Positions 19,593 to 29,156 of a DNA stretch of 64,000 nt are shown one piece after another; positions within the stretch are counted from its first letter, which is position 1, and each line of letters begins with the position of its first letter. The notes beneath the pieces were generated by a model. The model saw only the letters and a list, made by a program, of their open reading frames with translations. It ran no database searches and was not told where the DNA came from. The DNA comes from Epithemia pelagica (lineage: Eukaryota > Bacillariophyta > Bacillariophyceae > Surirellales > Surirellaceae). The DNA lies in the NCBI GenBank assembly GCA_946965045.2, contig OX337233.1, positions 3,162,001 through 3,226,000 of the forward strand, read 5' to 3'. The position numbers and the translations under genes are program-made.

Positions 19593-21275
19593 TTACAAAT
19601 GGTGCGACTGTTGTTGCTGTTGCAATCGATGTAACTTGCGCATATGAGAGGGGGAAATGCGATGACAAAAATGGGCCTCTCGATGGCAATAGGCATCACC
19701 GGGACCAGCACTGGTCGTAGTATTGCGACTGCTGCTGCTCCTGGTCTTGGGAGTCCAACCCACTAGCAAATCTTGAAAATCGGTCGAATGACGGCATTGG
19801 CCCAAAAAGGGTTTTGTCAATCGCTCCTCGGTCCGGGGCAGATTCAAAAATTGCGAATCTTGATATCCTTCCATGCGATCGTGCAAAATGGTAGACCGGG
19901 TGGTCCGATTGTAAATTGCCGGCAGTGGGGGTGTATTCTTGTCCGTTGGATGCTGATAATGACGACTGGAATGGTCGGCCATGTGATAATAATTGAACAG
20001 GTATCCCCAGACCCAATCGCTGTGCAAACAAAAGGATTCTGTTTTGGGCCACTCAAAGACTTGTAAAAAGGGGGAGGCCACGGAATAGTCATACAAAATG
20101 TCCAACAAACTCGCGCCGGGCCGATAAAATTGCAGTTCGCCAATGAGATTTTGTTGCAATCGATAACACACGAGAGCTTCAAATTCGTCTTTCTGATTCT
20201 TGGTGGTAGTGGAAAAGGGCGGTAGGGCTTGCTTGGGTGGTGGATGGGTATAATTGGTATCGGACAAGGAACAGTGAATGGGACGTAGGAGATTGTACAG
20301 GGTCGGCCGTGTCACGACAATGCCATTGCCACCAAAGGGAAAGGTAAAGTCCTGGTGCGCGGGTCCCAATCGGACCAAACAGGCCGCCACGGCTCGTGCT
20401 TCCTGAAAGGGATAGCGTTGCCGCAGGGTGGATTGCACGGCGGGAAGATTGATCCACGTATCGTCGTCCCCCACCATCAAATAATCGGGCAAGGACGACA
20501 CATTCAACTGCAGACTGGACGTTGGCGACTGATGGGAGGATGATTGGGTGTTGTGGACGTCCGAATCGGAAGAAGAATAGTAGTATCGGTAGACCATGTT
20601 TCTCAAGGCTTGCAGGGGTCGTTTTTGAGCACACATCCACGCGGTGGGATGTTTCTTTTTTTCCAACCACTTGACTGCGGCATAGCGATGTTTGAGTAGT
20701 TTGAGAAAGGGATACCACTGTTTGAGATTGCCACATCGTTTGACAATGCGTTCGACATGGGTCCACGTCAAGTGCGTGTGGCAATCGCGTTCGACATCGT
20801 CGGCTTCCGTGGCGGCATAAAAATGACGAGCCTGTCGACCAAAGGTGTCGCGTTGTGCCTGTTGCAAGTCGGCTTGTCTGACACTCCCAATACTCAGGAT
20901 ATCCAGAATCAACGGTGGGTGGTGGTGACGTGTGGTGGTGGTGGTGGTCGTCGTCTGGTTCTTGTTTTGTATTCTCTTGTTGTTGTTGTGGTTGTGGTTG
21001 CGAGGACGGTGGTCCTCCTCCGTGTCATTTCGTTGTACCATCCACAGAGATTTGGACGACTCGAGTTGCCACGACGACGACAACGACGACAACGACGAGG
21101 GATCCTGGACGACGACTGTGTGTGCCAGCAATTGAATCAGTACCACAAAGAAAAGGGCCAATCCCCAAAACCATTGCAAGAGACGAGGACAATGAGTAGT
21201 ATTAGTATTATTGGTGACTGTGGTGGAAGATGGACATGGAGGATGGTATGAGTGGTAATACGAGTGCTTCTTCAT
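19593..21275 (-). CDS. Fringe-like (GT31-type) glycosyltransferase, tandem copy 4
   Basis: Single-exon gene of 560 residues, ATG at 21275. It is the most diverged member of the array and richer in G+C. A long polar N-terminus precedes an anchor near residues 33-57 (QWFWGLALFFVVLIQLLA) and a Thr/His/Asn-rich stalk. Catalytic motifs: ILDILSIGSVRQADLQQAQ, HFYAATEADDVERDC, AWMCAQKRPLQAL, DYLMVGDDDTWINLPAVQS with the DDD, PFGGNGIVVTRPTL, FCLHSDWVWGYLFNYYHMA, HDRMEGYQDSQF and HFCHRISPSHMRKLH. The intact core suggests a working lumenal enzyme. The tail is Gln-rich (QQQQQ). It shares a 740-bp divergent intergenic space with the RING-CUE ligase gene. Confidence 0.75.
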   Translation of the reverse strand: MKKHSYYHSYHPPCPSSTTVTNNTNTTHCPRLLQWFWGLALFFVVLIQLLAHTVVVQDPSSLSSLSSSWQLESSKSLWMVQRNDTEEDHRPRNHNHNNNKRIQNKNQTTTTTTTTRHHHPPLILDILSIGSVRQADLQQAQRDTFGRQARHFYAATEADDVERDCHTHLTWTHVERIVKRCGNLKQWYPFLKLLKHRYAAVKWLEKKKHPTAWMCAQKRPLQALRNMVYRYYYSSSDSDVHNTQSSSHQSPTSSLQLNVSSLPDYLMVGDDDTWINLPAVQSTLRQRYPFQEARAVAACLVRLGPAHQDFTFPFGGNGIVVTRPTLYNLLRPIHCSLSDTNYTHPPPKQALPPFSTTTKNQKDEFEALVCYRLQQNLIGELQFYRPGASLLDILYDYSVASPFLQVFEWPKTESFCLHSDWVWGYLFNYYHMADHSSRHYQHPTDKNTPPLPAIYNRTTRSTILHDRMEGYQDSQFLNLPRTEERLTKPFLGQCRHSTDFQDLLVGWTPKTRSSSSRNTTTSAGPGDAYCHREAHFCHRISPSHMRKLHRLQQQQQSHHL

Positions 21276-21461
21276 GATGGATTCTTTTGGATGTTGATTC
21301 GTTTGCTTCTCTTCACCCCGTCATGATTCGATTTTTTTCCTCGGAACCAAATTTGTTTGGGTCATTGGTCATTGTGTTCAGAGAGACCCTTTTGCGCCCC
21401 TGCTCGGACGCACGCGAGTCCGTCGTCCGGCATGCGAAGGGATCGTTGTGAAGCGTTCCAT

Positions 21462-21500
<39 letters not shown>

Positions 21501-22012
21501 GGTATAGAACCAACCAAAGATCCAACGACATGCGGTGCGTCGCATCGCAGCGTTACGACAATCTTGACTTTGGAGTTTTATTGTTTCTTGAATGACTGGG
21601 GGATCGGTAGTATAAACACTGTGGAGGAAACTGTTGTACCATCGGACCACACACGCTCCTTCTGCACGCCCCTTCTTTGGTGCTTCCTCTCCTGCTTCTT
21701 TTTCTCTCGCTGTTTTCGTTCGTGTGGTCTTGCCTCCCGTCGATCGATCGATTCGTTATCCCAGAGTGGTGTTGATTCATTGCTTCGATATATATTCGAG
21801 GTGGAAGTATTAGTGGTGTCACTTTTGGATTGCACAGCCACCCGAACCAAACAAGAAACTCGTTCTGGACACACACAAGAGTCATCATCTCTCTTCATTG
21901 ATAGAGAGCCATTGCAACGAAACCAGTCGAGAAGGGCCACACACCCGTGAATGGAGTTTCTCCCACCACCACCACCACCACAGTGTCTCTCCAGTGTTTC
22001 CAAATTCCGAAT
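21276..22012. promoter_or_regulatory. Divergent intergenic region (fringe-like copy 4 / RING-CUE ligase)
   Basis: The two flanking genes are transcribed away from this 737-bp space, so it should hold both promoters. An ATATATAT string at 21788-21795 lies about 220 bp before the ligase ATG. A (GACA)n microsatellite and a short GATCGATCGAT palindrome are also present. No coding gene is supported. Confidence 0.4.
21461..21500. repeat. (GACA)n tetranucleotide microsatellite
   Basis: About ten uninterrupted GACA units in the divergent promoter region. Confidence 0.95.
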
Positions 22013-25000
22013 ATGACGACATCTTTGACTCCGCAACCACCACGGGTGGAATCCATTCCGGATGCTCCACTGTGGAGTGAAGAAGATGCCCTTGTATGGC
22101 AACAACAAGATGACAACCACGAAGAGTACCATGGGGAGGATCCGTTGAGGACGACAAGTCACCCGGTTTCACAACAACAACAAGAAGAAGAACAGCCACG
22201 AGAAGACCCAGAAACAGACGAAGTACGGACCAATCCCAGTGCCATGCCAGACGACTCTTGGACGACGAATGCTGCTGCTTCACGTCGTCCTTCGACTCCC
22301 ACCAACTCACCACCCCAACGGCAATCCTCCTCGGTTCGTCGACGACGAAGCAGTGCGGCGCGCTGTTCCTCTCTCTATGCCTGGGCCTCGTTGGGAGCGG
22401 CCCTTCTCGCCATTCTCTGTAGCAGTCCCATTCCTCCGACCAGTAGCATCACATTCGACCACAAAGTCATGGAACCACCTATATCATCATCATCTTTATC
22501 ATCCTCATCATCACCCTTGGAGGACTGGACGACGACGACGAAACCATCCCCAACCACAACACCATCCACGGAGGCACCAGTATTGCCCTTTGACTCATCC
22601 TCATCATCATCGTCTCCTGTGCCAAAGACGACCGTACCACAGTGGTCCTCATCGTATTACTACATGGCCACCGTGGCCGATACCATTTCCTCCGTGTGGC
22701 CAAGTTCCTCCCTATTATCCTCGTGGTGGTGGTGGTTGGCTCCCTCCCATCCGTCCCAACCACTAGCAGCAGCAGCACCTCAACAATCACAAGAAAACAA
22801 AGAAGAAGAACAAGATGGTACCAACCAGCCACCGGCCGCCGCAGTACCCAACCACCAGTCTCCCGCAGGGACGACCGAGCCCATTCCATCCTTCCAACAA
22901 CTTCCAACAACAACAACAACGAACACCTCTTGGATGCAACGACTGTTGGCCATGGTACAACCGACCCGCCAGGACTTGCAGCTCCTGATGCTCGCCTATC
23001 CCACAACGGCTGCCGTTGCTCAGAAACCTGCAGTCACCACCGATGCCTCAACACCACCAAAGGAGGAGCATACCACGAAACCAACGGAACCGATCCGTCC
23101 TACTATGAAGCACAAGGACAACCACCCGGCAGGCTCCTGCTCCGCCAAGACTCCCACAACAACAACAACAACAACAGCAACGACTCGGTCGTTTGCGGCA
23201 GCTCCATCCTCTTCTTCTTCTTCTTCTTTTCCCAAGCGATGGTGGCAGTCTTCTCTCGGATGGTTATTGTTTCACCAGGACAACTACCACAACCACAAGC
23301 ATCCACAACAAAAACAACAACAAGAACATTCTTCAAAACAACACCAACAACAACAACCACCACCGCCCCTCGTTGAAACTGCCACTGCACAGGACGCAAA
23401 CAAGAACCACCAAAACAAGGTTGGGACAACGACACGGGACGGAGTTTGGAATGCCGTCGCAAGTTTGTGGGGTGGTGGTACGACGAGCCGTCCCAAACAT
23501 GAGGCGACACACCATTTCCATGCAAATACCGATGGTAGCAAGGACAAGGAGGCCCAAGTCACCACACCCAATCCTAATCGTAGTAAGAATACGACAACGA
23601 CAACCGCCAAGAAGGAACCAGACATGGTGGTGTCATCCACAACAAAGGAGCAGCAACCGTCGACCACGACCGAATCGTTGTCTGCTGGATCGTGGTATAC
23701 CCATTGGTCGTCCGCCGTATCCACCCTCGTGTGGCTTCCAATTGTGGATCCCGTCTTGTTTTCCTCGTCGTCACATGAGGAAAAAGAAGACTGGTGGAAT
23801 CATTTGGCCACCAAAATTTTGACCAGCACACCACGATTGTTGGCCATTGCCAATTTTTTGTTGGCCCTGACCTACATGCTGCATACCGCCGTGGCCGATT
23901 GGTTCTTGGGGGGAGGAGGAGGTCACAGAGCTTCCACCACCACAGCACCACCCCGTCAAGGACCACAATCGCCCCCCGTGGGTGGTGACGGAATGGACGC
24001 CGCCGATCCAATGGGTGCCACCACCACCAACATGAATCAAAACAATGGAGCCCATCATCACATGGCCCTGTTGGAAACGGGACGGGAAAAAATGGGAGGC
24101 TTTTTGGTCTTTAAATTACTCCTGGTATCGGCCGTGATTACACCCGATACCTTGGATTTGCTCATCCTCTTGTCCTGGTATACCCTCTTGGCCTTTTTAC
24201 GCTCCCTCGCGCACTTGTGTGCCAATGCCGTTCAACATGCGTCAGCGGCCGGACAAGAACCGGCCGCCGGTGTGTGGCAATTGCTCGTGTTGATTTGGAT
24301 GAGCAATTGGGTGGCAGCCGCCACCTGTGTCACCCTCTTGTTTACGGAAACCGGTCTCGGTATGGTCTTGCTCTTGACTTGCGATTGTGCCTTGACGGCC
24401 GTCCATGTCTTGGCCTACCTCCTGCAACATGTCCAAGCCACGTGGGAAATTCAACATGCCGCGACACTCCAACAACTCGAAGAAGAATCACAAGATCCAC
24501 AATTCTTCGTTTTGGGACGACGCCACGACCAAGGGCAAACTGCGCAACACCAACAACAAGAAGAAGAAGAACGTCGACAAGACGTGACACGACAAATTCA
24601 ATCCTTGGAGGAACGACACAATCATTGCGTATCACTCTTGGAAGGGACCGTCTTTTGCCTTCAACTCTTGGGAAATTTGATTACCGTGTGTCATTTTCTT
24701 CATATTTGGTCCTGGCACGGTGTCCAATTTACCTTGATTGATGGTGTCTTGGCCTTGCATTTGCATTCCGCCATTAGCAGTGCCTCCCAAAAAATTGCCC
24801 AACGACGCAATTTGAATCGGATTGCCCGTGATTTGGACCATGTCTTTAGCAATGCCACACCGGAGGAATTGCACAAGGCGGCCATGGCCGGTGATGTCTG
24901 TTGTGTTTGTTTGTGTAGCATGACGTGCAGCAACAAGGTGAAAAAGGTGGCCTGTGGACACTTGTATCATACCTCATGTCTCCGCGAAGTTGTGGAACGG

Positions 25001-25834
25001 TCCCGATCCCTCGAAGCCGCACGCTGTCCCCTCTGTCGAGCCTCCCTCTTGGATGGTCAGTATCACACGCACAACCATCACAACAACAACAACAACAACA
25101 ACACTCCTACAATGACGAATACCAACAACAACGAGAACAATGATGAACCAATGAATACTAACAATACTACGAATACGACAAACAACAACAACAACAACAA
25201 CAACAACAATACCATGGGAAACCGTGGAGTGTTGGACGGAGCCATTTTGGCGTCGGGCTTGGACACTAATACGACGGTCCACAACCCTCCTCCTGCTCCC
25301 ACGGACGCACTTCCACAAGCACAGGATCAAGCCCTTTTTCGAATTTCCACCGAAGGCATTGTCCCTTCTTGGATACCCATTCATATTCCATCCTTTTCCT
25401 TTGAAGTGGTACGTCGAGCTCCCTCTCCACCACTGGTAGCGGAACCACCACCAGCACCCGCAACTACGACTGCGGCTGCTGCACCACCATTGTCCAGCAG
25501 CAGGCCCCATAGCCACACTCCCCATGCGACCATCCATGCGACCGAAACAGACAATGACAACACCAATCACCAGAACGTCGACGCCACTGAACCACAGTCC
25601 CCCACCACCACCACAGCGTCGTCCTTGTTTCGTCAATGGTTGGTCGTGGCGGGAGCCCTGTCCATGTCACCGGAAGAAGAATCCGTGGCCTTGGAACAAT
25701 TGGTGGACATGTTTCCCCAATACGATCGTGCCGAATTGCAACGGGCTTTGCGCGAACCGGGTGCTTCCGCCGAACGGGTCGCCGAACGCATCTTGTCGTC
25801 GGCACCACCACCACCACCCGCCACACCATCATAA
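22013..25834 (+). CDS. Multi-spanning RING-H2 and CUE domain E3 ubiquitin ligase, gp78/AMFR-like
   Basis: Single-exon protein of about 1273 residues from the ATG at 22013; the frame is open 66 nt further up to a GTG. The first 600 residues are low complexity (Ser, Thr, Pro, Gln, Asn runs) with one hydrophobic segment near 130. Hydrophobic segments follow at about 605-632, 692-735, 752-804 and 879-920. Residues about 960-1010 form a RING-H2 finger: CCVCLCSMTC, ACGHLYHTSCL, then RCPLCRASLL. A polyAsn linker and a Pro-rich stretch follow. Residues about 1221-1263 (LEQLVDMFPQYDRAELQRAL then AERVAERIL) fit a CUE ubiquitin-binding domain. Membrane spans, RING and CUE in this order match gp78/AMFR, which works in ER-associated degradation. 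The function in ERAD is inference. Confidence 0.75.
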   Translation: MTTSLTPQPPRVESIPDAPLWSEEDALVWQQQDDNHEEYHGEDPLRTTSHPVSQQQQEEEQPREDPETDEVRTNPSAMPDDSWTTNAAASRRPSTPTNSPPQRQSSSVRRRRSSAARCSSLYAWASLGAALLAILCSSPIPPTSSITFDHKVMEPPISSSSLSSSSSPLEDWTTTTKPSPTTTPSTEAPVLPFDSSSSSSSPVPKTTVPQWSSSYYYMATVADTISSVWPSSSLLSSWWWWLAPSHPSQPLAAAAPQQSQENKEEEQDGTNQPPAAAVPNHQSPAGTTEPIPSFQQLPTTTTTNTSWMQRLLAMVQPTRQDLQLLMLAYPTTAAVAQKPAVTTDASTPPKEEHTTKPTEPIRPTMKHKDNHPAGSCSAKTPTTTTTTTATTRSFAAAPSSSSSSSFPKRWWQSSLGWLLFHQDNYHNHKHPQQKQQQEHSSKQHQQQQPPPPLVETATAQDANKNHQNKVGTTTRDGVWNAVASLWGGGTTSRPKHEATHHFHANTDGSKDKEAQVTTPNPNRSKNTTTTTAKKEPDMVVSSTTKEQQPSTTTESLSAGSWYTHWSSAVSTLVWLPIVDPVLFSSSSHEEKEDWWNHLATKILTSTPRLLAIANFLLALTYMLHTAVADWFLGGGGGHRASTTTAPPRQGPQSPPVGGDGMDAADPMGATTTNMNQNNGAHHHMALLETGREKMGGFLVFKLLLVSAVITPDTLDLLILLSWYTLLAFLRSLAHLCANAVQHASAAGQEPAAGVWQLLVLIWMSNWVAAATCVTLLFTETGLGMVLLLTCDCALTAVHVLAYLLQHVQATWEIQHAATLQQLEEESQDPQFFVLGRRHDQGQTAQHQQQEEEERRQDVTRQIQSLEERHNHCVSLLEGTVFCLQLLGNLITVCHFLHIWSWHGVQFTLIDGVLALHLHSAISSASQKIAQRRNLNRIARDLDHVFSNATPEELHKAAMAGDVCCVCLCSMTCSNKVKKVACGHLYHTSCLREVVERSRSLEAARCPLCRASLLDGQYHTHNHHNNNNNNNTPTMTNTNNNENNDEPMNTNNTTNTTNNNNNNNNNNTMGNRGVLDGAILASGLDTNTTVHNPPPAPTDALPQAQDQALFRISTEGIVPSWIPIHIPSFSFEVVRRAPSPPLVAEPPPAPATTTAAAAPPLSSSRPHSHTPHATIHATETDNDNTNHQNVDATEPQSPTTTTASSLFRQWLVVAGALSMSPEEESVALEQLVDMFPQYDRAELQRALREPGASAERVAERILSSAPPPPPATPS

Positions 25835-25848
25835 AATACTTGTTATAG

Positions 25849-25873
25849 AACGAACGAATGAACGAACGAACGA
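25849..25873. repeat. (AACG)n microsatellite
   Basis: About six GAACGAACGAA-type units just after the ligase stop codon, with one substitution. Confidence 0.85.
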
Positions 25874-27065
25874 GAGTGCGTGTCAGTTTCGAATCATGTG
25901 GTTGGTGGGTGTGGAATCCACCCTCACTACACAACAGCCGAGACACTGTCCAACTCTCCATCCAATGGTGGTTCTTTTGCCCTACTCACACACGAATGCT
26001 AGTACTTTTTCATGTTTCTTATAAATTCTCGTTGTCTCGTTTCACGAACTGGAATCGTCTGGAGGCCCAAAAGTGTTTGGCGTAGAAACTGTCCACACAT
26101 ACATACACACTACCAACGCTCTCTCCGCCACCATTTTATACATAGAGAGAGAACCATCACAGAACGGATTCTCCTGTTGTGGAGAATCCAGAGAAGAATG
26201 TAATTGATCAGACTTCCCACCTAGGTAGTAGGTAGATACCAGTACCTAGTATTCCCATACCTGTGTCTTTGGAGATTGTGCTGGTTTCTGCATTGATTGT
26301 GAAGGAGAAAATATCTCAATGCATGGCGATACCGGCGTGGGTGCGTCCACCACCACTATTTGGAGGATCATGATGCAAGGGGTCACCACTGGAGAGATCA
26401 AACCATTCGTCCGAAGTAAGAAAGAGGATAGACGAGTAGGTGGTTGAGATTGGATCTAATAATAACAACATGTCGTCTTTGGATGGCCGCAACGAATTCC
26501 CTAGAAAATCCAAAATTCCGAACCACATGGAGTGGTCGCGTTTGTAGGGGTGTGATTTTGGTGTGACCGCAACACCCTCTAGCCCCAGACACCATCCTGA
26601 AATTTTCATAGACCCAAGCCCCCCAAAAAATAGGCCTGCTATTGCCCTCCTGAACGCATGCCTGCCCAAATTTCCAAAAAGGCTTTTAATTATTTAACAG
26701 TTTGCGCGCCAGCCCCTCACGCCAAGCCCCACCCAACACCCAACACCCAACCAAACAATTCACAGAGTGAGCAGCTGGTATTCCCCCATTTTCGGTGGTT
26801 GTGTTCGCACGGCGAAAAAAGACACAAGAAAAACCCACAACAGGGACACCTACGAAAATTGTTACCGATGGCCAGTTGAACGTGTAGCCCAATAAGTATT
26901 AAGAGCTCTACTTCCAAACATCGCCTAATACGGAGCGGGCCATATCAACAAGAAAAATACTTATTATGGTTCCTGATAGTAACTAGAAAGTTAACGTTTA
27001 TTCTGCCACCTTAACGGACTTACTGTTATGAAGAATATTTAATTTTGGTCTTGCAAAACCTACTT

Positions 27066-27245
27066 AACATGTTTTCAGTCGTGATACCAGTTGTTTCCGT
27101 TGTTTCCGTTGTTTCCAGTCGTGATACCAGTTGTTTCCGTTGTGTCCAGTTGTTTCCAGTCGTGTTTCCGTTGTTTCCACGCTGTTTCCGTTGTTTCCAG
27201 TCGTGTGCCCGTTGTTTCCAGTCGTGTGCCCGTTGTTTCCGGTCG
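27066..27245. repeat. Minisatellite array, GTTGTTTCC / CAGTCGTG units
   Basis: Repeated GTTGTTTCC blocks alternate with CAGTCGTGATACCA, CAGTCGTGTGCCC and similar units. It belongs to the same family as the array at 27.84-28.03 kb. Confidence 0.85.
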
Positions 27246-27839
27246 CCGTTCGCATGAGACTCCTGGCCCAACGAGATTCAGGACTCCACTCATTTTCCTA
27301 TAGTAAACAATATGCGTAAAACCAACCAAGGCTCACCACTCACTCGATGGTGACGAGACGCTAGAACCTAGCACAACAATCAACCCGCCTCCTCTTTGCA
27401 TACGAACAGCTACTAATAGAGAGCATCAACCTAGTTGTACATGCACGTATGTGTCGTAGGCCATAGCTATCGTTTCCGCCGTCATTCATCTGTCTTCATC
27501 CATCCTCGTTCGCCATCCTCTCTTTTGCCTGCATCGATCCATTTGTCTTTGTCTTTCTTGATTGTCACCATGTCTACCAAGAGACTCAAGATTCCATGGA
27601 CGGTTGCGATGGCGGCTGAGTTGATTGTTGCGTTTGATGTTTGATTGTTTTGTTTTGTTTTGACGAAGAGCTGTTTGTTGCGTTCGCACGCCATTGTCGT
27701 TGATTGTTTTGTGTTCGATGTTGAATGTTGAATGTTGAATGCTCGTCAACGTCCAAGGATCATTCCACCAAAGCCCCCTACCGTGAGGATCCGAGTGCTT
27801 TTCAGCCAGAAAGTTCAGGATCTTTCTTGGGATCTTTCT

Positions 27840-28034
27840 TCGTGTATCCAATGTTTCCAGTCGTGTATCCGTTGCTTCCAAGATGCTCCCAGAGTTTTCA
27901 GTCGTGTGTCCGATGTTTCCATGTTGTTTCCATTTGATTCCACTTGTTTCCATTGTTTCCAGTCGTGCTCCCACTTGTTTCCGATGTTTCCAGTCACGCT
28001 TCCAGTTTTGGCGATATGTTTCCACTCGTGTTTC
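27840..28034. repeat. Minisatellite array, second locus of the GTTTCCAGTCGTG family
   Basis: More diverged units such as TTTCCAGTCGTGTATCCGTT and TTTTCAGTCGTGTGTCC, in the same orientation as the first array about 600 bp away. Confidence 0.8.
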
Positions 28035-28306
28035 TAGAAAAGTCATTAAATATATTGTTTACTCCTGTGTCGTAGAGGACTCTAATTCATGTCCTTGTTT
28101 CTAATGGCAATAAATAATAGAGTGTGTGTGGTTCGCATCTTCAGAAACATATCATCACCACTTATTGGGAAAACTCAATGCTTTTTAAATCCTTATCCTT
28201 ATAATAGGAAACAGTCATTTTGGCCACTGGGAACAATATTCGTAGGTGTCCCAGAAAAGGGAAGCCTTTCGGATATATCGTAGTTCAATGTTCCACAAGT
28301 ACAAAA

Positions 28307-28331
28307 GAAGCAAAAAGCAAAAAGCAAAAAG
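28307..28331. repeat. (AAAAAGC)n short tandem repeat
   Basis: Three to four AGCAAAAAGCAAAAAG units. Confidence 0.85.
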
Positions 28332-28556
28332 GATACCCACCATAACCATACACAGCAACTTCCGGTAATGGACTCAAAACGTACGAAATCTTTCTACTTT
28401 TCAGAGTATCGTCGCGATAAAACACCCGTTTTCATATTGCGTTATCACACACCAATAGCTGTGATATGATCATATTGGATACAGATTCTTTCGATATGAG
28501 GCAAGCATCCCGAGTCACGGATGTCGGGGGACATTGTAGATGTCGTTTATGTCTTT

Positions 28557-28821
28557 TGATGTCGTTTGATGTCGTTTGATGTCGTTTGATGTCGTTTGAT
28601 GTTTTTATCGCCAAAAGAATCTCTACTCTCCAGCAGTTCATATTATTCAACAGAAAAAACACGACTTACTGACGTTAGGCCCATGGCGAAAGACATTTCA
28701 AAAGGCCCATATGAGCACCGCTTGATTTTGACTCAAACCATGTTTCCGCGCGAGCCCGAAACGACATCAAACGACATCAAACGACATCCCTCACGACATC
28801 AAACGACATCCCTCACGACAT
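28557..28821. repeat. Fold-back element: inverted arrays of TGATGTCGTT
   Basis: TGATGTCGTT is repeated about five times at 28557-28602. Its complement AACGACATCA is repeated at 28760-28821, partly interrupted by CCCTC. The arms are about 157 bp apart. A transcript could form a long hairpin. Confidence 0.85.
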
Positions 28822-29156
28822 TCCCGTTTGTTCCATACTAGAGATTGGAAAACCATCCTCTATGGTTTCATAATACGTATTTTGCATTAATATCGATCCG
28901 TTGTCGAAGAAGTTCTTGGTCTTATCCACTGGGTATTGCTAGCGGATACGGGACTCAAGGGTACTTACCGGAAGTTGCAGTGACAAACACGAACTCAACC
29001 CAGGGAAATTGCAACCAAGCGAAAAAAGATCTTGTTATTGTTCGACGAGAGAGAAAACAGAGCTTCTTATCGCACAAAAAGATTTGATATCGTTTTTGAA
29101 AGAAAAAGAAGAAGAAGAACTGATTGTTTGTGTGGGATTATTGTTGTTTGTTCACC

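Larger units (their letters stand above)
25835..29156. other. Gene-poor 3.3-kb intergenic region with minisatellites
   Basis: No gene is supported on either strand: the longer open frames follow repeat periodicity or lack an ATG. It contains an (AACG)n run, two arrays of a GTTTCCAGTCGTG-type minisatellite, an (AAAAAGC)n run and a fold-back pair of TGATGTCGTT arrays, listed separately. Confidence 0.5.

Noticed and set aside
22239..23822. Long overlapping frames in other phases of the RING-CUE gene
   Set aside because: They follow trinucleotide repeats that stay open in several frames; only the chosen frame carries RING and CUE.
26316..26669. 117-codon minus-strand open frame in the gene-poor region
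   Set aside because: It begins with TTG, lacks an early ATG and has no recognisable motif or paralogue.
27066..28034. Regular short repeats resembling a CRISPR array
   Set aside because: Units vary in length and sequence and have no unique spacers of constant size; the DNA is eukaryotic. A minisatellite explains them.
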